64,000 bases of DNA from Setophaga petechia (lineage: Eukaryota; Chordata; Aves; Passeriformes; Parulidae). Position numbers and translations under genes: made by a program. The stretch lies in assembly GCA_024362935.1 (NCBI GenBank), contig JANCRA010000060.1:870501-934500 (forward strand). The letters run 5' to 3'. Of this stretch, positions 50,052 to 61,048 are shown one piece after another (position 1 is the stretch's first letter; each line of letters opens with the position of its first letter). The notes beneath the pieces were generated by a model. That model was not told the origin of the DNA. It was given only the letters and a program-made list of their open reading frames with translations, and did no database searches.

Positions 50052-51024
50052 CTATGGAGTTTCTGTGGCTTCCTCAAGTACATGGAGCAGTCTCATGACT
50101 GCACCCACCTGAAGACAGTGCCTCATTTTTAGCAAAACTGTCCCCTGTGTATTTTAGACCTCAAGGAGGGCCATTAACCCAACCAGTAATACAGGCAAAA
50201 AGGCATTATCTCCCACTGCCTGCTGGGTAGTGTGGCATGAAATGCCACTGATATTTATTGCCACATGTCCAGGAAGCAAAAGGAACCCTCTCCACTGAGC
50301 TCCCACAGGCAACAGCTTTTGATTTTTTGAAAGCCCTGAGGCTGAAATACCTTTGGGGATCACAAGTACGAAGGTGCTTGTTTAATCTTGGTGAGGGTAA
50401 GGAGTGTGCACAACATTGTCCTGAGGAAAATAACCTGACCTCTCCTCTAACTTGACAGCCGTGCCGTGCCATCAATCTGCATTCCAGCTACACCCAGGGC
50501 AGCATGTGGCAGAAACAGAGCTACCATCCTTCCACCAAAGTGCCCAGCAGCTGTCTGCACTTCCTCTAAAACCTGGAGCCCCGAGGAGAGGAAAAGACAG
50601 AAAACAGGCAAAATTCTGCCATCCTAGGTCAGTAGCTTCTAAATTTAGCTTCCCATGGCTTTTCACACGGACCCACACCCCTGTAGCTCTTCCTCCTAAG
50701 TTACAACTACAGGACTTGTGTCCCTTTTCTTGCTCACATTTCAGCCACTTACCTGTGGGTAACGAGCATCTCCTTCAAATTCTGGTCTGCTCCCACAGTG
50801 GAAAGAACTTCCCCAGACCCCACTCAGACCTGCCTCTACCACTTCTTGGCCTCTTCCTCCCCAAAACAGGAAAGGTCTCTCCTACCATAAATGAGTCCTA
50901 TACCTGGAGATATCTCAGCTTGCTGCAGAACAGTGACTTCACTCCTTACAGGGTAGACACAGAGGACTCACTCCCTTTTGCATGGGAACTGGCAGAGGTT
51001 TAACAAGGAGCAGTAAAATGGGCT
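50052..51024. other. No recognised feature
   Basis: About 1 kb between LTR elements. A plus-strand open frame of 183 codons at 50452-51003 shows no recognisable domain and is most likely chance. Confidence 0.3.
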
Positions 51025-51626
51025 TGTGAAAAACGCCAATCACTTGCTTTTGAAATTGTTAAAAGTTTAATAGTAATAAAAGGGTTATAAAGATAGTAAT
51101 ACAATTAGAGTCATAATAATTTGGACAATTTAAATCAGGACAATATGAGACAATAAAAGCAAAGAGTTACGGATGTCCAGGTATCTTTTTCTGGGCATCA
51201 CAAGCCCGAAAAAGGACACCCGTTAACAAAGGATTAACCCTTAAAAACAATAGCCTGTTGCATATTCATACACTTCATACATGATGCATAAATTCCATTC
51301 AAACACAGGATTCTGTCTGTCTGGTCAGTGTCAACTTCTTCCTTCTAATCCTAATAGCGCCTTCAAGGCAGGAAGAAGTTAGTTTCTTCTGATAAGAAGG
51401 CAATAAATTCCCTTTCTCGGAAAGATTTAGGTGTCCTGTGGCTGCTATCTAGCTGCAAGACCTTTCTGTTTAACAAAGCATCTTATATAGCATAGTTTCT
51501 ATTTTAACAATTTTTATAACCTAAAACTATATTTAACACAGCACTTAAGAGAATTAATACAGCATTACTTGCTAACACAACACATATAATATTCATTTTA
51601 ATATTTGCGAAAAGCCAATCATAAAA
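51025..51626 (-). repeat. 3' LTR of provirus A, main part
   Basis: The U3-R-U5 segment reads on the minus strand up to the end TTCACA. A TATATAAG box lies near 51485 and an ATTAAA signal near 51070. The first bases of the LTR (TGTGAAAAATGC onward) are at 57889-57905, because provirus B split the LTR at 51626. Confidence 0.8.
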
Positions 51627-52269
51627 TGAAATAAAACTCAACAGGGCAGGAGTTTTATTTCTCCTTTTAATGCCTTTATTAAAGTGATCAGCTCAGGATT
51701 AGGAAGTTCGACGAGGCGGCCGTCTCCGTCGTCTTCCCAGCGTGGCTCAGAGGAGGAGGAGGTGCAGCTTTGTCCACTAAGGGGCAGAGCTGGGGGTCCA
51801 CTCCTCACAGGGACGTCTAGGGCGGGACCCCGGTATTTCTTCCCTTTTCCCTGCGTCCAAGCTCCAGGTCCCAGTCCCAGGCAGCTTCTTTTTAGTCAGG
51901 GCGAGGGGGCACTGAGGTCTCCTAACATCTCTGCAGGTTCAGCACTCCACTCCTCACATCCACGAGTCATTCCAATTCTTCAATTTTATATTTGGCTCGT
52001 TGGTTTTGGGGTTTTTATAAGTTCAATAAGTCCCATGGTACTTTGGGTTTCTCAGAATCTACATATGGTAATTCTTTTCTCCTCCCCAGTAACACAAAAT
52101 AGGGCTTTTACCTGCCCTGGCTAGGTCGTTAAGTGATACAAAGAGAACTATCAACTCTAACGACTTATAGTTAACATAACAAGTAACCCTGGCTAGCAGC
52201 TCTGCCTCAGCAACTCTGGTTTTAACAAAATTCAGTTTTTTTTCACTAAACAAAACTCCGTTCATAACA
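51627..52269 (-). repeat. 3' LTR of provirus B
   Basis: On the minus strand it starts TGTTATGAACGG and ends TTTTATTTCA. It contains ACTTATAAAAACC as TATA box near 52015 and TTTAATAAAGGC as poly(A) signal near 51670. It appears identical to 57241-57883. Confidence 0.9.
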
Positions 52270-53478
52270 GACCCCCCTCTTTTACTTTGATCGAGTTAAA
52301 GCTCGCATCAACTTGCAATTTGTACTGATCAAAAATCTCCCGAGCAGTCTGGTAATCATGGTTATTTAACTTTGTTACTTTCCTTGGCCTTTTCTGGTTG
52401 GTTTGTACAGCTAATACTACTATTTTAATAAAACACAAAAATAAACATAGTAAACAGAGCAATATTACAAGTATACTCACATGGAAAAGGTCTACTTTTT
52501 CCCATACCTCTTTTTTGAAAATCCCTAGGTTATCTCACCAACTGGAATCAGGTGTAGGAGTTTGTTTTTGAGTGTTTACACATGTTAATCTTCTCACCTC
52601 TTTTGAAATGTTTCTAATAATTGCATTCTTAATCTCCAATACTGCTTGGAGCCTGATAATTCTGTTTAACATAGGTACTGGGGTTTGAACCCGGCTTCTA
52701 CAATTCTGGATCTTTTCAATTTCTATTGAACTTTGTTCCTTCGGTTTGGTTACTTTAAAATTGTTGTATATAGGAACTCCTAAACTTGATCCAGTTTCTT
52801 TAGCGGCATAGCTGCTAAACCAGTCTATTGACAATTCAGTGTATGCTGTAAGATCAGAGATCAAAACCAAGTATTTAGAGTTGTCCTGAAATGTGTCATC
52901 AATTTCTGTTGGGTATTTTCTATATTCACACAGTTCTTTCATTTTCTTAACGGGGTTCACCTTTTTTTCAGTACACTTATAAGCTTCATGTGCTTCATGG
53001 TGGGTACACTTGTCTCTTTTCTCCACAGAGTCTAATTTATTTAGACTTCCTGGAATCCACCGAGTACCCAAATTTTTTACTGCTAAATACCTGTTACAAA
53101 CTATTTTTCTTACCAGATCTACTGAGCTTGCTTCAGCAGCATCATATTCAAAGCACAACCTAGCTTCTCTTACAGGGCCTTCTCCCAGGAGTGACTGCCT
53201 AAAAGTGGCAGTATTCTGTGTTATCCAATTTATTCTATTTTTCTGATAAAAGACCAATTGAGAGAGGTCACCACCTGGCTAGGACTGATGTGGACTCTAT
53301 GCAAGCAGCTCACTTCTTTCTCTCCATGGAGGGGTTGGTAGCACTCACTGCACGGCTCTCCTGGGCTCCCCAGAGCACCACCAGCAATCAGAGCCATTAT
53401 TACTACCCTTCCCAAGAGTCTGGTATGGGTCATCTTGCACAGCCTGCCTACCCGGCCTTGCCTCTTGGGGAATCTCAC
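52262..53478 (-). pseudogene. env: Provirus B env, frameshifted and internally deleted
   Basis: A basic start and hydrophobic signal peptide (VVIMALIAGGALGSPGEPC) lie in 53300-53478. A middle portion in another frame (52535-53257) includes NRIIRLQAVLEI, like the heptad region of gamma-type TM subunits. The membrane span and tail lie in 52262-52480 with a cysteine/leucine-rich helix. The gene is about 1.2 kb instead of nearly 2 kb, and at least two frame changes occur, so no full Env can be made. Confidence 0.7.
52270..52283 (-). other. Polypurine tract of provirus B
   Basis: AAAAGAGGGGGGTC lies directly before the 3' LTR on the minus strand, where plus-strand DNA synthesis of a retrovirus is primed. 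Confidence 0.8.
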
Positions 53479-53729
53479 TGAGAAGAAGCTTCCGAGCTCT
53501 TTAGAGTCTCTTTTACCTGCTTCTCTGGCAAAGTCCCTCTTGGTCTGTTCCCTGCTAATTTTGATTTCTCCTGGGGGAGTGCTCTGCAGAGGATTAACTA
53601 GGAGTTTTTAAATCGGGTAAACTAGAATTGCTTATTTACCATTTCAAACCTTCCACAAACTTATTTTACATACAGAACTGTCTTGAAACATTTCTAACAT
53701 TTTAAGCTATGTTACAACTCCAATACTAA

Positions 53730-54479
53730 TTATTTTCTCATACCGTTCAGTCTTTTTGACTCTTCCTCTTGAGAGTCAACTTTAAATCTTTTGGTCCTTT
53801 TATTACAGTATACTGAGGTGAATTCACTTGTGATGTGGTTGACTCTTGTCCAGTGCCTAGAGGTGAGAGTGGTGTGGTGTCTGGCCCAATGCCAGAGGGA
53901 GAAGCTGATGTCGTATCTGGTCCCGTACCTGGGGGTGAAACTGGCCCTTTTATTCTCGTAATGTGAGTCCAACTTTTTCCCTGGTCCGCACAGCCGAATT
54001 AGTGATGAGGAGTACCTGAAAAGGGCCTTCAAATTTAGGCATTAATGATCTTGCATTCCACGATTTTATCAAAACCCAATCTCTTGGGCTAATGTTATGA
54101 ACCTTTGTGTCCAGAGGGGAAGTTTGGGGGAGGTATCCCTTTTTCTCAGTCCTTCCAGAGTTCTTCCAATTACCTCCAAATACTGTCTTGTAGCTTCTTC
54201 CCCTTCTAGATAGTCTCCCGTGCTGTATGGTGTTAACAGAAATGGCAGCTCAAACATCATTTCATAAGGTGAAATTCTTATGTCAGACCGAGGTCTTGTT
54301 CTGATGCGCAAAAGCGCTAGGGGTAAGCATTTTAGCCAATTCATCCGCTCTACTCTCCCAGAACTCTGGGGGTGCCACGGAGTATATAATTTCCATTTTA
54401 TTCCTAATGCTTCAATTATATTTTGCAATGTTCGGGACACAAAATGTGGGCCTCGGTCTGAGTCTATAGTGTTCACCAT
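53730..54479 (-). pseudogene. pol: Provirus B integrase, C-terminal two thirds
   Basis: SDRGPHFVSRTLQNIIEAL carries the second catalytic Asp, and WHPQSSGRVERMN the Glu region of a gamma-type integrase. The C-terminal part continues in another frame through 53760-54060. The zinc-binding N-terminus and first Asp are absent: the sequence before 54480 belongs to the protease/RT boundary, so a single large deletion joins them. Confidence 0.82.
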
Positions 54480-54600
54480 TCCATATCTGGGGATACTACT
54501 ATCCTCCCTTCTCTTGGAACAATCCCGACCCCCAAATGAACTTGCAGATCCCTTCTTAACAAACTTTTTCTAGTTTAGGTAGATAAATGAAATTAGCTTC

Positions 54601-54846
54601 TTACTCTCTTGCGTTTCTAATTATTTTTACATCTTCAATCACTGATGCTCTAAATGGTTTCTCTTCAGCACCTAAAACTTCACAGAATTTTTTCTCAATT
54701 TCCATACCTTTCGGTATTTTGTTGAGACAGGACTTATCTGCTCCTGTATCAACTAAAAATTCAAATTCTTTATTTAGGGGTCCCACTTCAAAGTTTACCA
54801 AGGGCTCTTCTAGATGTTGAAAGCCCCTGACACCCCTAATCATCAC
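54601..54846 (-). pseudogene. pro: Provirus B protease
   Basis: FEFLVDTGADKS has the retroviral aspartic protease active site. It begins one frame away from the nucleocapsid end and runs about 80 codons to near 54601, where the pol deletion starts. An aspartic protease would cleave Gag; here no full Gag-Pol can be made. Confidence 0.8.
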
Positions 54847-54889
54847 CTCTAAGAACTCTTTCTAAGTTATCTTGTTCCCTGGCTATTGC

Positions 54890-55418
54890 CACATCGAGAC
54901 TGAGCTTCTTACAAAACCTCCTGATGTGTCCTGCTTCTTCACAATAAGAGCAGCGCTTTTCACTCTCAGAGGTTTGAGGTCTCTCCATTTCTCTTGTACC
55001 TGACTGCTTAAGAGGCCTATCTTTGCCTCCTCCTTAAATACACCTTCAATGCCTTCCTTAATAACTCATTAATGTCCTTGTTTTGCCATTCTTCAATCTT
55101 TTCCAGTTTCCTCCGTATATCTGGCCAAGATTTGGTAACATATTGGACTTTCAGTAGCATTTGACCTTCTGTGGTGTCTGGGTCTATTCTAGAGTACAAC
55201 TGGAAGTTCCGCTTTAGGCGATTAAGCCAAGCAGCAGGAGTTTCATCCTTTTCTTGTGTACCCTCAAATGCCAATTTGGTATTAGTTCCTTTGGGAACTG
55301 ACTCTTTGATCCCCCGAATCATTAAAGATCTATATTCCATCATGGCCTTCCTCCCCTCTTCCTGATTAGGGTTCCAGTTGGGATCTGTTAGGGGCAATTT
55401 TTGTTCACCGGATTGCAC
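54890..55418 (-). pseudogene. gag: Provirus B gag 3' part: capsid end and nucleocapsid
   Basis: The segment 55017-55418 reads as the C-terminal capsid half with the gamma-type stretch ETPAAWLNRLKRNF, in the same frame as the upstream gag but after one stop. The nucleocapsid lies in another frame: a single zinc knuckle CSYCEEAGHIRRFC at 54911-54952 has C-x2-C-x4-H-x4-C spacing. One CCHC box is usual for gammaretroviruses. Confidence 0.82.
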
Positions 55419-55445
55419 CTGGGGTCCTGGACGGTTATCTCTCTC

Positions 55446-56477
55446 CTAAAGTCTTATACCAGCCGCCCTAATCATCTGTACTTCTTCTGAGGAGAATAAT
55501 ATATTTAAAATAGAATTTATCTCCCCCCAAGTGTAGATATTTGGACCTAAGAATTGATCCACTTGGTTGGCTATGCCCACTGGGTCCTCAACTAAATGCC
55601 CCAACTCTTTCTTGAATCCCCTCACTTCAGAAGCTGTTAGAGGAGCATTCACAAAGCCAACACCTCCCACTGCTCCTCCCATAGGAACTTCTCTGAGGGG
55701 AAAAAGTCTCTCTGCTTTGGAGGTCTTGGATCTGGTACCACAGTAAGGCCCATCTTCAGATGCCAAACTAGTTTGAGGGATATCCAGGTTACCCTGAACT
55801 TTCTGCAGATCAGCAGGTGTACCGGACAAGGAGGCATTTGTATCCCAACTAGGAGGAGGTAAAGGGACAGCAATAGCAGGGGGAAAAGAGTTATTAGGCG
55901 GAGTTAGAGAAGGGGTGGAGAATGCAGCAGGTGGAGTAGTCACTTGTGGTGGTGCAGAAGGAGTAGAAGGAGGAATTTGAGGGGGCGGTAATGGGATGGC
56001 AGCCAGGGGAAGAACTGGGCCTGCCATCTGAGGTGCCTGAGCAAGAGGATTGTAAGGTGGAGGTGCAGCAGGAGGCAAATAATCTAGGGGGTCCCATCTT
56101 TTACCAATTTCAGCCTCCCCTCCTTCATTCCCATCTTTTTTCTTCTGCACTTTACAAATTTGTACTTCTTTGTCTTCAATAGCATTCTTTAACCAGCAAT
56201 CTACATACAGTAATTGCTCAGGATCAGTATCTCCTTGAGCTGTCAGATAATTACTCAGTTGCTGACATATCCACTTGTCTCTTGTCCCACACCAAGGCCA
56301 TCCTCCTTGCATTTCTAATTCTGGCCAGACTTCTACACAGTAGTGGATCATCTTTATCTTATCTAATCCCTTTGTGTCCTCTGTCAAATCCCATTTTTCT
56401 AACAGTTCCCCTAAGGGGCTACCGAGAGGTATATTCCTTAGTCTCTTGCCTGTTTTTTTACTATTACACCTTCCCAT
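55446..56477 (-). pseudogene. gag: Provirus B gag 5' part: matrix, late domain, capsid start
   Basis: The likely start at 56477 gives MGRCNSKK, a Met-Gly-x3-Ser myristoylation signal. The matrix is followed by a proline-rich region with PPPYNPL, a PPxY late-budding motif, and then the capsid N-terminus (after VPMGGAVGG). The frame ends in an in-frame TAG after AAGIRL; downstream, the same frame stays open for another 130 codons or so. Length and order fit gamma-type Gag. Confidence 0.82.
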
Positions 56478-56648
56478 CTCTTCAGATCTCAAAGGTGCCT
56501 CTACCGACAGGTAATCTCAAAAAAATTTAGCTGCCTGAAGCTCAGGACTTTATACTGTAAACACTGCCTGATGTAGTGTGCCTAACCTTCCAACACCGTA
56601 TCAGGACTTAAAAACAAATTCCCAGCCTACCGAGCTTCCGCTGGGATT

Positions 56649-56822
56649 TGTGCCTGGCCTCCTGCGCCAGGACTTAATATGCCTGCAGGGCTTGTGAGGT
56701 TGCCCGAATCCTTCGCGGGACTTTCGGGACTTATTTGTGCCTGGCCTCCTGCGCCAGGACTTAATATGCCTGCAGGGCTTGTGAGGTTGCCCGAATCCTT
56801 CGTGGGACTTTCGGGACTTACA
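56649..56822. repeat. 87-bp tandem duplication in provirus B leader
   Basis: TGTGCCTGGCCTCCTGCGCC begins at 56649 and again at 56736; the two copies differ at only a few positions. The unit is a multiple of three and lies between the primer site and gag. Confidence 0.85.
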
Positions 56823-57220
56823 ATCTGCCTGACATCCTTCGTCAGAACCTTTGGGGTGCCGTGCCACTCATACCACTATTTCCTCCGCACGCCCGGAGGG
56901 GGGGGTGCCCTACTTCCCCCTTAGGAGACGACTCACTCACGCCAATTCCACACGCTTCCCCCTGTTCCCGGCTGGCCCCTTCGCAGGAGTCCAGAAACGC
57001 GGTACTGAGGGGTCCACAATCACTTCGGAAGTCCGGGCTGCCGGCCTCCGTCTCATTCACACACTCACTCACTCGTCTCCCTCGCCCGTCACCAGATCTC
57101 ACCAATCCGGTGCTCCTCTGCGTCAGTCTTCCTGAGCCGATCTTCTTCTCTGGTCCTGATTGCCAGCTATCCTCGAGGTTCCAAGATGGCCGGTCCTGGT
57201 GTCCTCTGCAGGCGTGGCGG

Positions 57221-57238
57221 ATCCCGGACGAGCCCCCA
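57221..57238 (-). other. Primer-binding site of provirus B (tRNA-Pro)
   Basis: TGGGGGCTCGTCCGGGAT on the minus strand follows the 5' LTR end after two bases. It is the primer site known from murine leukaemia virus and other proline-primed gammaretroviruses. Confidence 0.9.
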
Positions 57239-57240
57239 AC

Positions 57241-57883
57241 TGAAATAAAACTCAACAGGGCAGGAGTTTTATTTCTCCTTTTAATGCCTTTATTAAAGTG
57301 ATCAGCTCAGGATTAGGAAGTTCGACGAGGCGGCCGTCTCCGTCGTCTTCCCAGCGTGGCTCAGAGGAGGAGGAGGTGCAGCTTTGTCCACTAAGGGGCA
57401 GAGCTGGGGGTCCACTCCTCACAGGGACGTCTAGGGCGGGACCCCGGTATTTCTTCCCTTTTCCCTGCGTCCAAGCTCCAGGTCCCAGTCCCAGGCAGCT
57501 TCTTTTTAGTCAGGGCGAGGGGGCACTGAGGTCTCCTAACATCTCTGCAGGTTCAGCACTCCACTCCTCACATCCACGAGTCATTCCAATTCTTCAATTT
57601 TATATTTGGCTCGTTGGTTTTGGGGTTTTTATAAGTTCAATAAGTCCCATGGTACTTTGGGTTTCTCAGAATCTACATATGGTAATTCTTTTCTCCTCCC
57701 CAGTAACACAAAATAGGGCTTTTACCTGCCCTGGCTAGGTCGTTAAGTGATACAAAGAGAACTATCAACTCTAACGACTTATAGTTAACATAACAAGTAA
57801 CCCTGGCTAGCAGCTCTGCCTCAGCAACTCTGGTTTTAACAAAATTCAGTTTTTTTTCACTAAACAAAACTCCGTTCATAACA
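57241..57883 (-). repeat. 5' LTR of provirus B
   Basis: This 643-bp LTR has the same ends, TATA box and poly(A) signal as 51627-52269 and no difference that I could see. It is followed outside by the target duplication TAAAA. Confidence 0.9.
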
Positions 57884-57888
57884 TAAAA

Positions 57889-57925
57889 TACATGCATTTT
57901 TCACAATTCCCACTCTTATTCTTTG
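57889..57925 (-). other. Start of provirus A 3' LTR and its purine tract
   Basis: TGTGAAAAATGCATGTA on the minus strand (57889-57905) is the U3 start of provirus A's 3' LTR, cut off from the rest by provirus B. It is preceded by GAATAAGAGTGGGAAT, a short purine-rich tract. Confidence 0.7.
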
Positions 57926-57961
57926 TAAATCATTTGGCTTGAGCAATATTTCTTATCTATT

Positions 57962-58583
57962 TGTCCTGGTTCAGGACAAAATTAGGGGAAATCTCCAAAA
58001 GGGAGTCCCCCCCCCCCCCTCCCCCCAAACACCGGGTTCGGGAAGGAATTCCTCGGAGGAGCAAAGTGGAAAACAAAACCTATTTATTGACAATTAACAA
58101 AAGAACACTCCCCAACACAAGAAAAGAAAAGAAAACCAGTTCAGTGTTGTGGAGGGTGCCACGTTTCTCTCGCAGGCTCCAGAGATCCCGCCGGACGTCG
58201 GACGTCCCAGGTCAGGTCCAGAGCCGGTCCAGTATCTTCAGGGGAGGTTAAGAAAGAGAAGACGGAAGGAAAAAAAAAAGAAAAAAAACAGCGCAGAAAG
58301 CAGCAAAGGGAAAAAGGCAGCTATCAGCTAGGGCTAGGCAGTAGCAAGCAAGCAAAGTAGCAAGCAGAAGCAAGCAGGCCAGCCAGCCAAGCAGCCAAAA
58401 GCCAAAAGCCGAAAACCAAAGTGCACCCAGTCCCCCTCCCTCCTCCCTCCCCGCCCCGCCGCGGCAAGACGGCCGGGGGGGGGGGGGGGGGTAGAGAGAG
58501 AGAGAGAGAGGGAAAAAAAAAAAAAAACCACAGCTGCCAGACATAATACACGATATTGGGATAAAAGCGGTCATCCCACGACA
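57962..58583 (-). mobile_element. Solo LTR with CTATT target duplication
   Basis: It begins TGTCGTGGGATG on the minus strand and ends AACCAGGACA. CTATT lies at 57957-57961 and again at 58584-58588. The element contains a run of 17-18 G near 58477-58493, AG repeats, and an AATAAA signal near 58080. It interrupts the env tail of provirus A and is related to 59575-60234. Confidence 0.88.
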
Positions 58584-58976
58584 CTATTTGCATCTTCTGG
58601 ACTATGCTGGCAAAATAAAACAGGGGACTACACAAGGAAGAAATATATAAACAGTTGTAATACATAAAATGAAAGATCTTCATTTCTTCTAATACATTAC
58701 CCCATCAGCTAGGTTTTAACATTATTTTCTTATTTTTTTTGGACTGGTACCTGAGTTATTATATGCATATATTTTTTTTTATTTCTATTGCTTTTGCTAG
58801 AATGACTTTTCTGTGGTTATCAATTTTCAACAATCTGATATATTGAACTTTCCTTTTCGTTTACCAAATCTTGAACTGTATCTTCAAGATTAAATTTAAA
58901 ACAAATCCATCTCTCTCCTTTTGGACATTCGGTTCCAAATGTATTGCCACTTTTTCTTAAGTTTCTTGTAATCTAA
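58584..58976 (-). pseudogene. env: Provirus A env remnant (two parts)
   Basis: The part at 58584-58690 reads as a Cys/Leu/Phe-rich membrane span and its cytoplasmic end, continuing across the solo LTR to a stop next to the purine tract near 57930. The part at 58825-58976 reads with a cluster CPKGERWICF. Frame is not kept between them, so env is broken. The rest is likely at 59405-59574. Confidence 0.5.
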
Positions 58977-59356
58977 TGTCGCAGACATTCTTTGTGAAAA
59001 ATCCTTTCTGTAGGATTTTTCCTGCTACAGCTGAGAAGCTCAGTAACAAATGTAAACAATTATTATCTGTTGCTGTGGAATGCAACAGGTCCACCCGTGG
59101 CTGGTCCCCTGTAGATGTTTGGATCTACTGACCACTCACGGTGGAGCTGCTAGACACAGACCTTTGTTATTCATTCTTTCTATCTCTCTTCTTAGTTTAG
59201 CCAGCTTCTGAAGAAGCCTCTTTCTTTTCTATCTCTATGTAGTATAGTTATAATGTTATATATATATATCATAATATAATAAATCAAGCCTTCTGATCAT
59301 GGAATCAAGATCCTGTCTGTTCCATCTTCTACAAACCCCTGTGACTGCCAACAACA
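58977..59356 (+). mobile_element. Solo LTR with 6-bp target duplication (one mismatch)
   Basis: It starts TGTCGCAGACA and ends GCCAACAACA, with a TA-rich region and an ATAATAAATC poly(A) signal. The flanks are ATCTAA (58971-58976) and ATCCAA (59357-59362). A 6-bp duplication is typical of class II ERVs. It shares its family with 1296-1675 and points opposite to provirus A. Confidence 0.78.
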
Positions 59357-59574
59357 ATCCAATAATTTACTCCGTTTCACCTACAAGTTCTTAATTTGGA
59401 TGGGTTATAACAGTGGCTGTTGACATAGGTGCATGTAATAAAAGAGGAACTTTGGTTTCTTTCCATGTGATGCTTTTTGTAGCATTTGTGACACAATCTT
59501 GCTGGTATCCCGAAAGGGAAAAGACAACAAATGAGTGCCAGAAACATGAATAACAGAGGTCCAGTATGGCTTAT

Positions 59575-60234
59575 TGTACCGGTCTAGGGCAGATTTGGTA
59601 GAGGATTTCCAAAGGAGGGCCTCTCCAGAAAGCAAACCCACACGGCCCCTCCCCCATCAACTGGTTCGGGAAAAAATAAAAATTCCTCGGAGAGAAGTGG
59701 AAAGAACCTGTTTATTTGACAGGCACAGCACCCCCAGCACACAAAATGAACAATACCGGATGACACCGCTCTGAAAAAAGATGACAAATTCAGAAAGTCT
59801 CTCTCGGGGGTGGGATGGTCGCTCTGTCCTCAGTCCCTCCGGCGCTGGGGCAGCTGCTGCAGCCACAAGGTGTGAACTCTTGGTGTTTCCCAGGTCCCAG
59901 TAAGGAGCAGGTTCGGGATGGTCAGAGAAAAAAAAAAAAAAAAAAAAAAGAGGAGAAACAGTTCAGGAAGAAATTTGGACTGTTTAGCTAAACTAGCTAG
60001 GAGCCAAAGCAAGTAGGAGCAAAGCAAGCAAGAGCAAGCGAGCGAGAGAGAGAGACAGAGACAGAAGCCAAAGCAGCAAAAAGCCCAAAACCTCTCTGTC
60101 CCAGCCAGGCTGATAAGAAAACCAAAACAAAACTTTCACTCTTCAGGGCCACACTTAAAGGCACAGAACATAATATCCAACATTAACAGAACACATGAAT
60201 GGGGATACAAGCATCATAACGTCACCCTAGGACA
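59575..60234 (-). mobile_element. Solo LTR with CTTAT target duplication
   Basis: It begins TGTCCTAGGGTG on the minus strand; plus-strand start is TGTACCGGTCTAGG. CTTAT occurs at 59570-59574 and 60235-60239. It shares AATTCCTCGGAG and the poly(A) region with the LTR at 57962-58583, so both come from one family. It lies in provirus A env sequence. Confidence 0.87.
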
Positions 60235-61045
60235 CTTATACTCCCACCTCCCATGCCTGTGAGGTTGCAACCCACAGCAAGTATATTTGATCTTCTCGGT
60301 GGTGATATACAGAGGCCAATCTGGTCTTGCCCTCTATTTCCTTGTAACTTTCTCTTAACTAATTTTCAGGCAAATTGGTTTTTACACCCTTTAACTGTGG
60401 TCTCCTACTGTTCCTCAGGTATCTCTCATTCAACAGGCACTAATAATTCCCATCCACAAAACAAAGTTATTACTTTATCACTTTTTGCAATAAGAGCATT
60501 AATTTTGTGAGCCACAATACTAATTACTCTCACAATTTAAGCATTTATTTATAACCCAGCTAGCATGTCCAGTACTGGAAATGAATCAAATAAAGTTTAC
60601 TAATGGAAATGGTAATTCCCCTTCTCCCCTGTATAATTCTCAGTCTAAGGTCACAATACAAAAACAGTCTTGATCCTTCTATCTGAAGTATTCCTCCACC
60701 AAGGAGATGCTTTAGTCAGGCAGTGCTTGAAACCAGTGATATAAACATTATCTTGTTTCTTAATTCAGTGTTATTCGTTGTACATTTCTTGGATCATTTG
60801 AGTTTTTTCCGTGATTGTTGCTTCAGTAGTACCTGGAAAGGACTTCTTAATAGCACAGTAATAAAAGAAAGATCATACTGCATTAACTTTTACTATTAGC
60901 TTTTCTTCCAAACTTTCTGGGTTTAGCTAAAAGCTTTCTCCACAGCAGGTTCTTCTTCTTAGGAAAAAAAAAACCCTTCTCTTTAACAGGAAAAAAAAAA
61001 ACCTTCTCTTTAACAGCAAACAAAACACAAAAAAACCTAAAAAAC
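60235..61045 (-). pseudogene. Provirus A internal sequence, probably env or pol/env junction
   Basis: AT-rich sequence with short open pieces in several frames, probably old env. A 24-27 bp unit around AAACCTTCTCTTTAACAG is repeated near 60965-61020. No named motif can be assigned with confidence. Confidence 0.3.
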
Positions 61046-61048
61046 TTC

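Larger units (their letters stand above)
51627..57883 (-). mobile_element. Provirus B: young gamma-like ERV lacking reverse transcriptase
   Basis: A minus-strand provirus of 6,257 bp bounded by two 643-bp LTRs in which I see no difference. The flanks are TAAAA at 51622-51626 and TAAAA at 57884-57888, a 5-bp target duplication. It has a tRNA-Pro primer site, a tandem-repeat leader, gag, protease, integrase, an internally deleted env and a polypurine tract. The order is complete except that all of reverse transcriptase and RNase H is gone. It sits within the 3' LTR of provirus A. Confidence 0.9.

Noticed and set aside
50452..51003. A 183-codon plus-strand gene
   Set aside because: No domain, no splice context and low-complexity composition; most likely a chance frame.
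51684..52124. A 146-codon protein occurring twice (also 57298-57738)
   Set aside because: It is an antisense frame across the two copies of provirus B's LTR, identical only because the LTRs are.
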